In this document: piece after piece, positions 46,192 to 55,142 of the stretch
Numbering within the stretch: position 1 is the stretch's first letter
Layout of the letters: every line of letters starts with the position of its first letter
Origin: Pseudoalteromonas luteoviolacea
GTDB taxonomy: Bacteria; Pseudomonadota; Gammaproteobacteria; Enterobacterales; Alteromonadaceae
Reading direction: 5' to 3'
NCBI RefSeq assembly: GCF_001696455.1
Contig: NZ_MAUJ01000015.1
Location: forward strand, 1 to 64,000
DNA: 64,000 nt
Made by a program: the position numbers and the translations under genes
Notes under the pieces: generated by a model
Databases searched by the model: none
The model's input: only the letters and a program-made list of their open reading frames with translations
Told to the model about the DNA's origin: nothing

Positions 46192-47915
46192 TATATTTCT
46201 GGCCCAATAACAATACTTAAACGTGTGCTGCGGCTAGGCTTGCTGAGCCCCCAAGCATGATCGACCCTAATTGGCCCTACAGGTGTCAAATAGCGAAAAC
46301 CGAACCCTGCACCGAGTGCCCATTTCTCACTAAAGTCATTGGTTGCAGTGCCAACATCTACAAATAATGCAGCACGCCAATTTGGTAAAAACTGATAATT
46401 GTATTCGGAACTCGCTGTGACCAAGTATTTACCGCCAGTCAATTGCCCAAGCTCCCCTCGTGGAGAAATAGACTGAAAGGCAAACCCTCGAACACTTTGA
46501 TCGCCGCCGGCAAAAAATCGCAAATTTAATGGCGTTTTATCAAAATCACTCACAGCCATCGCGCCTAATTCAGCGCGCAATAGCACCAGATGGCGCGCCA
46601 TATACTGACGTAACCAAGCTTGCTTCCAATGAATTTTCAACAACGATGTCGATGACACAACGCTTTCATGGGCAGCTTCCAAAGTAAATAACTGTTCACT
46701 GCCCCAATAAGGGGTCATACCGCCTAGGCTTTGCTTCTTAGCATAACTGATACCAGGGATCAGCATTTCAGTATCTAAATTAAGCCCTACTTGCTCACTC
46801 TTCTCATGCTCGCGTTTAAGAAAAGCGGTTCTTACCCAATTGCTTTTTAATAACCACTGTCTTTGTAATTGAATATTCCAAGCGGTACTTTTTACCCCAT
46901 CAGTCAGATCATCTTGCAATTGATATCCCCCAAGTACACGGTAAACATCCGAGTTTGGGTTCCCCACTGGTATAGTATAAGCTGCGGTTACATCTTGTTG
47001 ACGCTGCGATAAATTTAAATCGGATACAAAAGAGTGGCCGCCCTCACTGACCCAAGGCTTGCTCCATTTTCCTCGAAACTTTGCACCTAGGTCTGTACTA
47101 TAACCACCGCCAACCTCAAAACTATTCTCTGGTTTGTCTGACACCTCTACACGAATCGGCACCTCAAATGCTTTGCGAGACTTTAAGAGGGGATATACTT
47201 TGACACTCGCAAAGTAAGGCGTGTCACTCAGTGCGAGACTGTATGTGCTTAGCAGTTTTGCTTGGTAAGGGGTATCCTCACTAAACGGAGCGAGTTCTTT
47301 AATAAACCGACGCGCTTTCGACTGCCCAGCAAACATCAGCTCACCAAATCGATAGCGCGCGCCTGAATCGATTACCAGCACAGCCTGTGCCCAACCTTGT
47401 TTAGGGTTTACTTCCATCCGGCGCTGCTGCCACGTGTAATCAAAGTAGCCACGCTCAAGCAATACGCTCTCAAGTTCAGCTTTTGCAGCACCATAAGTGT
47501 CATGGCGTACGATCGTGTTAACCTGTAGTGGTGTCGATTCAATAACCTCCTGCAATGCGGCGTCATCTCGCCCAATACCAACGATCTGCACCTCTACTTT
47601 TTGCCATTTGATAGGGGCTTTTAGTTCTAATGACACTTGCAATATATTTTCTTGAGGTTCAAACTCAATCACACTGGCATAATTGTAAAACCCCACGGCT
47701 TGTAAAGCTGAGCGAATGTCTTGTTCAATCGCTTTTTTACGACTGTGAGTAAATGCGACTCCTTGATATTTAGATAGGTATTGCGTGACATTCTCTGTGG
47801 CATCGTCAACTGCTGACTCAACATTAATTTCATCAATTAATGGCTCTGAATTCGCCAAAACAGGCTGCAAGCACAAACTTAAAAATACGATTAAATAGAT
47901 GATTTTCTGTGGCAC
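46191..47915 (-). CDS. tamA: Translocation and assembly module outer-membrane protein TamA
   Basis: The 574-residue Omp85-family protein has a signal peptide (about 1-21). Three POTRA domains (about 25-265) precede a 16-strand barrel (about 270-574) with the Omp85 motif region (RFFAGGDQSVRGFAFQ) and GFGFRYLTPVGPIRVDHAWGL near the end. TamA pairs with TamB in outer-membrane protein assembly and lipid transport. It is first in the tamA-tamB-SBP-cyclophilin run of overlapping genes. Confidence 0.95.
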   Translation of the reverse strand: MPQKIIYLIVFLSLCLQPVLANSEPLIDEINVESAVDDATENVTQYLSKYQGVAFTHSRKKAIEQDIRSALQAVGFYNYASVIEFEPQENILQVSLELKAPIKWQKVEVQIVGIGRDDAALQEVIESTPLQVNTIVRHDTYGAAKAELESVLLERGYFDYTWQQRRMEVNPKQGWAQAVLVIDSGARYRFGELMFAGQSKARRFIKELAPFSEDTPYQAKLLSTYSLALSDTPYFASVKVYPLLKSRKAFEVPIRVEVSDKPENSFEVGGGYSTDLGAKFRGKWSKPWVSEGGHSFVSDLNLSQRQQDVTAAYTIPVGNPNSDVYRVLGGYQLQDDLTDGVKSTAWNIQLQRQWLLKSNWVRTAFLKREHEKSEQVGLNLDTEMLIPGISYAKKQSLGGMTPYWGSEQLFTLEAAHESVVSSTSLLKIHWKQAWLRQYMARHLVLLRAELGAMAVSDFDKTPLNLRFFAGGDQSVRGFAFQSISPRGELGQLTGGKYLVTASSEYNYQFLPNWRAALFVDVGTATNDFSEKWALGAGFGFRYLTPVGPIRVDHAWGLSKPSRSTRLSIVIGPEI

Positions 47916-48083
47916 TAATGGACTCTTTGACTTCGCGTGATTATTTTTTGCAGCGTATTGCGCTGAATATGAGTAAAATTAACACACCGCATGCGTATTT
48001 AACGACAAAAACTTTACAGTGATGCTTTTTATTTCATCTTGGATAACGGACAATATGGGCAATTCTACTAATTGAGTAATGAT

Positions 48084-48410
48084 ATGCAATTTCCAAATGA
48101 TGACAATGGTCAGCTGTTATCTGAAATCGCTGCTGCGGGTGTCGATCTTACGCAAATGCAAAAAATTGACTTTTATATCTTGTTTGAACAAAAAGACAAC
48201 GCAGAGCGCTTTATTGAAACCATAGGCAAAGATGAGTTAGCACCTCAAACCAAGTTGGATAAGTGCCCTGATACAGGTGTTTGGGAAGTATTAACAACAG
48301 TAACTATGGTACCTGCACACGAATTACTTAGCCAAACAGAACAATACCTAGAATCTATCGCAAATGGCCACGAAGGCTATGGCGACGGTTGGGGACTAAT
48401 GGCTGAGTAA
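48084..48410 (+). CDS. RraB-family ribonuclease E inhibitor-like protein
   Basis: The chosen ATG at 48084 gives 108 residues; a TTG at 48072 would add four. The fold pattern (DFYILFEQKDNAERFIETIG ... WEVLTTVTMVPAHELLSQTEQYLESIA ... GYGDGWGLM) matches the RraB/DUF695-like family. In E. coli RraB binds RNase E and limits RNA decay. This version is shorter and lacks the acidic C-terminal tail of RraB. Confidence 0.75.
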   Translation: MQFPNDDNGQLLSEIAAAGVDLTQMQKIDFYILFEQKDNAERFIETIGKDELAPQTKLDKCPDTGVWEVLTTVTMVPAHELLSQTEQYLESIANGHEGYGDGWGLMAE

Positions 48411-48416
48411 ACACCA

Positions 48417-48453
48417 ATTACGGGTATAAGCATACATCGCTTATATCCGTAAT
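48417..48453. terminator. Long hairpin between convergent genes
   Basis: ATTACGGGTATAAGC and GCTTATATCCGTAAT pair over 15 bp with one mismatch. Neither side has a proper T run, so it is a possible terminator shared by the RraB-like gene and radD. Confidence 0.5.
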
Positions 48454-48456
48454 CCC

Positions 48457-50196
48457 TCAACTTTTGTCAGCGACGCGATAACTCCCCGCATAGTCAAAAA
48501 TCTTTTCACTAATTTGCCACCCATACTTTTTGTGTTGTTTTGCTATAACAAAATCTGGTGGAGACAACCGCGTAATGTCTATCTCCTCAACATGTTTCCA
48601 CTGTCCAACGGCACTACCATGCTTTAATCGCTTGGCGAAATTGCGATGAAAATAATAGCGACTCCCTTTGTTTGAGAAATCGTAGACCTCACTGGCCTCG
48701 GCACCATCTTCATCAAAATAGGTGACTTTAAGAACTTGAGGTTTAATGATTTCGGCAGTCATCCCACTGCATCTCAGCACTAACGCACTTTTTAAATTTA
48801 GGGCGTCTCTGAGCTTGTCATCGGGATCCGCCATTACTTCTCCACAACTGTGGCACTGTCGGGCGGCGATATCATTTTCGGCACCGCAATGACCACACTC
48901 TTTAAATTTGAAACGAAAGTCGCACTGCATTGTTTCACCATCGACTTCGTCTTCTAAGACCCCTTGGCAGCGCCTACCATAGTGCTCAATGACCTTGCCT
49001 TGCTCGTCTGTCTTGCCCCAAAACGTATTGGCAAATCCACACCCTGGACACAAAACTTGTACAGGCTCACTGTCAGGGTTTGGCTTTTTAGTCCCTACCT
49101 CTGGATGGAATAAATCAAAGTCGTTACCTGCATAATCAATAATAAGGCAATCATCTTTCCCCTCATCCAAACGTAAGCCTCGCCCAACAATTTGTTGGTA
49201 CAAACTTACGGATTCTGTGGGCCTTAATATAGCGATAAAATCCACATGAGGCGCATCGAAACCAGTCGTTAGTACAGAAACATTGACTAGATATTTAATT
49301 TCTTTGTTTTTGAACCGTGTAATAATATTATCACGTTGCTTATTTTCCGTATCTCCAATAACCAGTTCGGTTTCTTTTTCGGGTAAATAACTCACAATTT
49401 CCTTTGCATGCATAACCGTTGCAGCAAATATCATTACCCCACATCTTGATTTAGCCTGCACCAATATATGTTCGATTATGCTTTTAGTCGCACGCGTGTG
49501 ACTATTTAAGAGGTTATTCATATCGCTTTCACTGTAGCGACCTAGACTATCAGAAGTTAGAGATGAAAAGTCATAATGCTCAATGGCAGGGTCAACCTTA
49601 TTTGGTGGAGTTAAATATTGATTGCTGATCATATAGCGCAACGGCAATTCATAAATACACTTGGCAAATGGACTCTCTTCCTCCCCTCGAATAAAACCAT
49701 GATAATGTTCACGGTAAATCCACCCATGGCCGAGGCGATAAGGCGTAGCTGTCAACCCAAGCAACATAAGTTTTGGGTTAAATTCTTTTAAGCAATTTAT
49801 AACCTGCATATATTGGCTATCTTCTGCCGTGCTGACTCGATGACACTCATCAATAATAACCAACGAATAAAAAGTATTTAGTCTTTCTAAATTCCGTGCC
49901 AACGATTGGACTGATGCGAAAGTGACTTGCTGGTCTAACTCTTTTTTGTTTAATCCAGCAGAAAAAACACTGGCTGTAAGTCCATAGCTTTCATACTTTT
50001 GGGCGTTTTGTTCGACGAGTTCTTTTACATGAGTTAACACAAGGATCTTGCGCCTTGCTATTCGCGCAAGCTCAGCAATGACAAGACTTTTACCCGCACC
50101 TGTGGGTAACACAATCACCGCAGGGCTACTGGTCTTCTTAAAGTGAGCAACCGTATTTGCAACCGCTTCTTGTTGATAGGGTCTGAGCGTATATAT
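48457..50196 (-). CDS. radD: ATP-dependent helicase RadD with apparent ATA start
   Basis: The product aligns from memory with E. coli RadD/YejH (586 residues) along its whole length. It shows Walker A VLPTGAGKS, DECH, LTATPYRLG and motif VI QQIVGRGLRL, then a C-terminal zinc-binding region (CPGCGFANTFWGK, CGHCGAENDIAARQCHSCGE). Family conservation starts with TLRPYQQEAV, the Q-motif. Here that segment has no in-frame ATG, GTG or TTG between an upstream TAG and an internal GTG at 50118. I place the start at an ATA (50194-50196) because AAGAGG lies 6 nt before it, giving 579 residues. The GTG start would remove the Q-motif (553 residues). RadD acts in DNA double-strand-break repair with RecA. 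Confidence 0.85.
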   Translation of the reverse strand: MYTLRPYQQEAVANTVAHFKKTSSPAVIVLPTGAGKSLVIAELARIARRKILVLTHVKELVEQNAQKYESYGLTASVFSAGLNKKELDQQVTFASVQSLARNLERLNTFYSLVIIDECHRVSTAEDSQYMQVINCLKEFNPKLMLLGLTATPYRLGHGWIYREHYHGFIRGEEESPFAKCIYELPLRYMISNQYLTPPNKVDPAIEHYDFSSLTSDSLGRYSESDMNNLLNSHTRATKSIIEHILVQAKSRCGVMIFAATVMHAKEIVSYLPEKETELVIGDTENKQRDNIITRFKNKEIKYLVNVSVLTTGFDAPHVDFIAILRPTESVSLYQQIVGRGLRLDEGKDDCLIIDYAGNDFDLFHPEVGTKKPNPDSEPVQVLCPGCGFANTFWGKTDEQGKVIEHYGRRCQGVLEDEVDGETMQCDFRFKFKECGHCGAENDIAARQCHSCGEVMADPDDKLRDALNLKSALVLRCSGMTAEIIKPQVLKVTYFDEDGAEASEVYDFSNKGSRYYFHRNFAKRLKHGSAVGQWKHVEEIDITRLSPPDFVIAKQHKKYGWQISEKIFDYAGSYRVADKS

Positions 50197-50544
50197 AGCA
50201 AACCTCTTAATCTGAGCTACATTTTCGACAGATATCTAGTATAACACCTTGCCTCCCCCTGATACTACAAAGTGTTTTTGCAACTCAACAGTCGATAAGT
50301 TTTAGGACAACAAATAGAAATAAAAAATCAATTGAATTTTTTCTAATTTAATCAAGTGTAATTGGAAACAGACCCTCATTAAAATTAATTAAAACTTTAA
50401 AAGGCATCGTTAATAAGCTGAAGAAAATTTGAGAATAGGCGAGACTTGTAGTGATTTTAAAAACAGGCGAGGCATTAATTCTGCCTCGCCATGTCAATCG
50501 AATAGTTCCTTTCGCTTTAGATTAAGAATTAAAATATTTTATAT
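50197..50544. other. AT-rich intergenic stretch
   Basis: These 348 bases hold the radD leader (AAGAGG at 50203-50208) and, at 50455-50490, the hns-like terminator. I see no other gene or repeat. Confidence 0.7.
50455..50490 (-). terminator. Terminator of the H-NS-like gene
   Basis: On the minus strand GGCGAGGCA and TGCCTCGCC form a 9-bp stem followed by TGTTTTTAAAA. It is a textbook intrinsic terminator. Confidence 0.88.
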
Positions 50545-50850
50545 TTATATCTTATAATCATCTAAGTTTACATTTGCGAACGCCTTTGGTGTTTTACCAC
50601 GGCCTGTCCACTCATGTACTTTACCATCGATCTCAATTCGATATTTTGGACTGACTTTGCTGCGCTTGTCCGTAGCACCAGAACCAACTAAGTCATCTAG
50701 CGTTAATCCCTTTTCTTTAATCAAAGCTAGCACTTCTACTCTTGCCTGTTCTTGCTCTTGTTGCTGAGCAATTGCTTCTTGTAGTAGCTCATGAGCTTTA
50801 GTTAGTTCATTGAAGCTAGCAGTTTTAATAAAAGACTTTATTTCACGCAT
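50545..50850 (-). CDS. H-NS-family nucleoid protein
   Basis: The 101-residue protein has an N-terminal oligomerisation coiled coil (about 5-45). The C-terminal H-NS DNA-binding core is YRIEIDGKVHEWTGRGKTPKAF (about 70-92), containing the core TGRGKTP (TGQGRTP in E. coli). It would bind AT-rich DNA and silence transcription. It is shorter than enteric H-NS (137). It sits in an AT-rich island with a strong terminator. No other nucleoid genes are near. Confidence 0.85.
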   Translation of the reverse strand: MREIKSFIKTASFNELTKAHELLQEAIAQQQEQEQARVEVLALIKEKGLTLDDLVGSGATDKRSKVSPKYRIEIDGKVHEWTGRGKTPKAFANVNLDDYKI

Positions 50851-51345
50851 TAGATTTCTCTCACAAAATGTTGATTACAAATTTCATTGAAGTATTAAAA
50901 AGCTCTAATACTGAGAGTATATTATATTTATATAATTTCAAATTAATAGCTATTATTTTATAGACTTTTAATATTATTAAAAATAGGTACAAATTAACTA
51001 TTTGCTTATACCGCATTAATTCTTTTATTCTGAACCACTAAGAAACTTCTCTAAACATCTGTTTTCAAATGAATTTTAAAGCTGTTTCAATCAAAATACA
51101 TTGTCAGGATTAAGTATTGATATTCAGGTGGATACATACTGAGAGTTTCTGAAAAGCACGCGCGCTTATACAGAAAAAATTTGATCACTGCTTGAGGTGA
51201 TGGCGGATTCTAATAACAACTCTTAGATTAATTTATCCATATAAGAGCAATAATCGATGTTAAAAGAATTGGAGAGGGAAGCAAAAATATGGGTCTGGCT
51301 AGATGGGCCTAACATTCAAAGGCCCATCTATGATGGCTAAAACGG
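50851..51345. other. AT-rich region upstream of the H-NS-like gene
   Basis: These 495 bases are strikingly AT-rich up to about 51050 (long runs of A and T), as expected for an H-NS autoregulatory region. I see no convincing gene. A hairpin at 51301-51329 belongs to the end of pyrC. Confidence 0.6.
51301..51329 (-). terminator. Hairpin downstream of pyrC
   Basis: AGATGGGCC and GGCCCATCT form a 9-bp stem. The nearest T run on the minus strand is about 12 nt away, so its strength is uncertain. Confidence 0.5.
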
Positions 51346-52386
51346 TTACTCTACCACTTGCCAATCAATTGTCGCACCGGCTTTAATTGGCACGACATTC
51401 GTATCTCCTAGAGGGTACGACTCTGGAACTTGCCAAGCATTTTTTTGCAAAGTAATGGTATCTTGGTTGCGAGGCAACCCATAAAAATCAGGGCCAAATA
51501 AGCTCGCAAACCCCTCTAATTTATCTAATGCTCCTGCATCCTCAAAGGCTTCAGCATATAGTTCGATTGCAGCATGTGCAGTGTATGCACCAGCACAACC
51601 ACAAGCAGCTTCTTTCTTGTCTTTTGCATGAGGCGCTGAATCGGTTCCCAAAAAGAACTTTTTACTGCCACTGGTTGCAGCATCAATAAGCGCCTGCTGG
51701 TGGATATTACGCTTCAAGATAGGTAAGCAGTAATAATGTGGTCTGATACCACCTGCTAGCATATGATTTCGGTTGTATAACAAATGATGAGCAGTAATTG
51801 TCGCGGCGACATTATCCGGCGCTGATTGAACAAATTCAACAGCATCTTTGGTTGTAATATGCTCAAGAACAATCTTTAACTTAGGAAACGCATCTACAAT
51901 TTTCGCCAGCTTGGTCTCAATAAATACCTTTTCTCTGTCAAAAATATCGATTGATGAATCCGTCACTTCTCCATGGATAAGTAACAACATACCCACTTCT
52001 TGCATCGCTTCTAGGGCTGGATACACATTTTCGATGTCCGTTACGCCCGAGTCAGAGTTGGTTGTAGCCCCTGCTGGATACAACTTCGCAGCAAATATGT
52101 GGCCACTCGCTTTCGCTTTTCTTATTTCCTCAGGAGACGTGTTATCTGTCAGGTACAAAACCATTAACGGTTCAAAACCTGACTTTGGTCCCGCAGCCAT
52201 AATGCGATCTCGGTACGCAAGCGCAGTGTCCGTACAGGTAGCTGGAGGTACAAGGTTTGGCATTATGATCGCGCGCCCCATGTAACGGCTGATATCACGA
52301 ACTGTGTCTTTTAGAACATCACCATCTCTCAAATGAACGTGCCAATCATCTGGTCGAGTAATAGTAAGGGTCTGATTACTTGTCAT
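51346..52386 (-). CDS. pyrC: Dihydroorotase
   Basis: The ATG at 52386 gives 346 residues; E. coli PyrC has 348. An upstream in-frame start would add 11. Zinc ligands are in HVHLRDGD, the carboxylated lysine is in AAKLYPAG, and HGEVTD and ITAHHLLYNRN supply further ligand histidines. GTDSAPH carries the catalytic Asp. It forms dihydroorotate in pyrimidine synthesis and belongs to the single-domain class II dihydroorotases. Confidence 0.95.
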   Translation of the reverse strand: MTSNQTLTITRPDDWHVHLRDGDVLKDTVRDISRYMGRAIIMPNLVPPATCTDTALAYRDRIMAAGPKSGFEPLMVLYLTDNTSPEEIRKAKASGHIFAAKLYPAGATTNSDSGVTDIENVYPALEAMQEVGMLLLIHGEVTDSSIDIFDREKVFIETKLAKIVDAFPKLKIVLEHITTKDAVEFVQSAPDNVAATITAHHLLYNRNHMLAGGIRPHYYCLPILKRNIHQQALIDAATSGSKKFFLGTDSAPHAKDKKEAACGCAGAYTAHAAIELYAEAFEDAGALDKLEGFASLFGPDFYGLPRNQDTITLQKNAWQVPESYPLGDTNVVPIKAGATIDWQVVE

Positions 52387-52711
52387 TGCTATTTTCCACT
52401 GCTGAATTTGCCCGATCATAGGCGCTGCAAGGCTGATAGTAAAGTAAATCGGGTTATTTTATATATCTAATGGAAGCCTTGAATAGCTTGACACTGCCTC
52501 GCTACTCAGAGTTGTGTAAAAACTTGAAAGCACATAACGGATCGTTAATTGGCAGCCTCTCTACCCCAAGGTTTACGCATCATGGCGACGGAGTCCGTCA
52601 GAATCTTGTGCTATTTTTTTTACAGCGTGGTAAAAGTTAATTTTAAACAATATTTGAGATTGCCACTCCTTCTAGGATAACGTGTAACTATTGTGCAATT
52701 GAGTCTTGCCT
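52387..52711. other. Divergent intergenic region, no gene seen
   Basis: This 325-bp region holds the promoters of pyrC and of the GGDEF-EAL gene. I do not see a riboswitch or a clear operator. Confidence 0.5.
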
Positions 52712-55096
52712 ATGCTGTCTGAAAAAAAACTAGAATCAAAAACCGAACAGTTAAGCATTATTAATCAGTTTTCATCTTCCCTATTGCAAATCACCCACTT
52801 AGACGAGCTGTTTGACTATGTCACCTCGCAGGTGGTGAAGCGCTTGGGCTTTGTGGACTGTGTGATATACCTAACAGATCAAAATCAAAACTGGCTAGAA
52901 GCCGTTGCCTATATGGGAGTCGCTCAAGACACTGAGCGCTATGAAGTACTGCAACAAAAAATCCCTATAGAGGCAGGGATAACCGGGCATGTTGCACGTA
53001 CCAAAAAGCCATTTATTTCCGGCAATGTATCTCAAGAGCCCATGTATATTGCTGATTCGCGGCCTGCCCTGTCAGAGTTGTGTGTTCCATTAGTATATAA
53101 AGAACACTTAATAGGGGTGATTGACTGTGAGCACCCTGAAAAAGACTATTTTAGTGCCAATCATTTACAGATCTTATCCACGGTTGCTCACTTGCTCAGT
53201 GCAAAAATTCATCAGGTCAGAACCGTAGATCACCTTACCGCTACAGTTTCTCAGCTTAACGATGCCCAGTTAATTGAAAAGTGCATACTAAAAATAGCCA
53301 ACATCACTTATCACTCTCGCGAATTAGATACCTTTTACGATGAGCTTTATCAAATAGTTTATACATTATTACCAGCGGAGAACTTCTTTATCGGGATCTA
53401 TGACACCAAACAGGACATGTTAGAGATCGAGTACTTAATTGAAGGAGGAATAAAGTGTCCTGCGCAGCAAAAAGTCTCAAAATCCCAATTGAAACAAACC
53501 GCCTCCTATTATGTGATCCGCACTCAATCCGCATTGTTATGTAACCGAGAGCAATTTCAAAGTCATATCAATAAGGGTGATTTCAATATGGTGGGCCGCT
53601 CGCCTCATGCTTGGCTTGGTGTGCCATTTGTTGTCAACGATCAATACCAAGGTGTCATTGTGTTACAGAGCTACGAAGAAGAAGATACCTTTAGTAGCCA
53701 GCACTACTCCATTTTGACCTATATTAGCCGTCAAATCAGTATGGCGATTGATCGTAGATTAGCTAAACAGGCACTGGAGCACCGCGCTTTGCATGATGAG
53801 TTAACGGGACTCGCAAATCGTTACCTGTTAATTGAACGTATGAAGCATGCAATTTTGTCCTTGGGGAGAAGCCAAACGAGCAAATTGCATTGTCTGATAT
53901 ATCTAGACTTAGATAGATTTAAAAGTATTAATGATTCCCTAGGTCATGAAGTCGGAGATAAGTTTCTTATTGCCATTGTAGAAGCAATACAAACTTGTAT
54001 TCGTAAAACAGATACTTTTGCACGTTTGGGAGGAGATGAATTCGCCATATTTATGGAGAATATCAACCATGAAGTAGAAGTTGCCCAAGCGCTTAGTCGT
54101 ATCACTGAAGCCATTGCAAAGCCATTCGTTATTGATACTCACATACTCCAAGCATCGAGTAGTATTGGTGTCGCATTTACTGAAAAAGATTCAGACAATG
54201 CAATTACGCTACTGCAACAATCCGATGCGGCAATGTATGAAGCAAAATCAGCCGGTCGAAGTCAGATACGATACTTTAACAATGCGATGCGCAGTAAGTT
54301 AAAACACCAAGCCGATATTGAAAATGATCTGCAACACGGGATTCAAAATGGTGAATTTGAGCTGTTCTTTCAACCCATCTTTACACTCAACGCCCCCAAG
54401 GTTGTGAGCTTTGAATCACTTGTACGCTGGCATCACCCCAAGAATGGCCTCGTTGCGCCCGATCAGTTTATTCCTATTGCTGAAAACACTGGGCAAATTA
54501 TAGAGTTAGATTTACATATATTGGATCTCGCAGCCAAACAACTCGCTAAATGGCAGCAACAAAACCTTCCCTCTGTGAAAGTGACAGTCAATGTTTCATC
54601 AAGACATTTTGCCAGCCTTGAATTTATCGATCATATACGCGCTTTTTATGAAAAGTACGATTTACAGCATGGTAGCTTGTGCCTCGAAATCACGGAGTCT
54701 GGACTCATCGAAAACTTGGGACTAGCTACAAAAATCATCGAAGGGATAACCCCGCTAGGTGTACAACTTTATTTGGATGACTTTGGCACTGGATACTCAG
54801 CACTGGGTTATTTACATCAATTACCTATCCATGTGCTGAAAATAGACAAGAGTTTTGTAGATCAACTGACCACAAAAGACACCCCCCTCATTGATGCGAT
54901 TTTATCTCTCGCAAAGTCGTTACAGCTTGAAGTTGTTGCCGAAGGCATTGAAACGCCTAAACAATGGGCCTTACTTAAGCGAAAGGGATGTCAATTAGGA
55001 CAAGGCTACTTAGTCTCCAAGCCAATGCCAAATGAGCAAGCAATGTCATTTTTGGTGGCGCAAAACGCCAAAGACGGCAGTTCAACTGCTGAGTAA
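52712..55096 (+). CDS. GAF-GAF-GGDEF-EAL cyclic-di-GMP protein
   Basis: The ATG at 52712 is preferred over a TTG two codons upstream. The 794-residue cytosolic protein has two GAF sensor domains (about 20-160 and 195-345). The GGDEF domain (about 360-525) has an intact GGDEF motif at 440-444. The EAL domain (about 540-785) has the signature ESL (568-570) in place of EAL, but DDFGTGYS, KIDKSFV and EGIET are present. It can probably make or degrade cyclic-di-GMP in response to ligands or redox state. No input can be inferred. Confidence 0.93.
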   Translation: MLSEKKLESKTEQLSIINQFSSSLLQITHLDELFDYVTSQVVKRLGFVDCVIYLTDQNQNWLEAVAYMGVAQDTERYEVLQQKIPIEAGITGHVARTKKPFISGNVSQEPMYIADSRPALSELCVPLVYKEHLIGVIDCEHPEKDYFSANHLQILSTVAHLLSAKIHQVRTVDHLTATVSQLNDAQLIEKCILKIANITYHSRELDTFYDELYQIVYTLLPAENFFIGIYDTKQDMLEIEYLIEGGIKCPAQQKVSKSQLKQTASYYVIRTQSALLCNREQFQSHINKGDFNMVGRSPHAWLGVPFVVNDQYQGVIVLQSYEEEDTFSSQHYSILTYISRQISMAIDRRLAKQALEHRALHDELTGLANRYLLIERMKHAILSLGRSQTSKLHCLIYLDLDRFKSINDSLGHEVGDKFLIAIVEAIQTCIRKTDTFARLGGDEFAIFMENINHEVEVAQALSRITEAIAKPFVIDTHILQASSSIGVAFTEKDSDNAITLLQQSDAAMYEAKSAGRSQIRYFNNAMRSKLKHQADIENDLQHGIQNGEFELFFQPIFTLNAPKVVSFESLVRWHHPKNGLVAPDQFIPIAENTGQIIELDLHILDLAAKQLAKWQQQNLPSVKVTVNVSSRHFASLEFIDHIRAFYEKYDLQHGSLCLEITESGLIENLGLATKIIEGITPLGVQLYLDDFGTGYSALGYLHQLPIHVLKIDKSFVDQLTTKDTPLIDAILSLAKSLQLEVVAEGIETPKQWALLKRKGCQLGQGYLVSKPMPNEQAMSFLVAQNAKDGSSTAE

Positions 55097-55111
55097 TTAA
55101 ATATCTAATTG

Positions 55112-55134
55112 AAAGCCCGAGACTAGCGGGCTTT
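55112..55134. terminator. Terminator shared by the GGDEF-EAL gene and metE
   Basis: AAAGCCCG-AGACTAG-CGGGCTTT is an 8-bp stem between convergent genes, with modest A/T flanks on both sides. Confidence 0.7.
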
Positions 55135-55142
55135 AGTTATCC

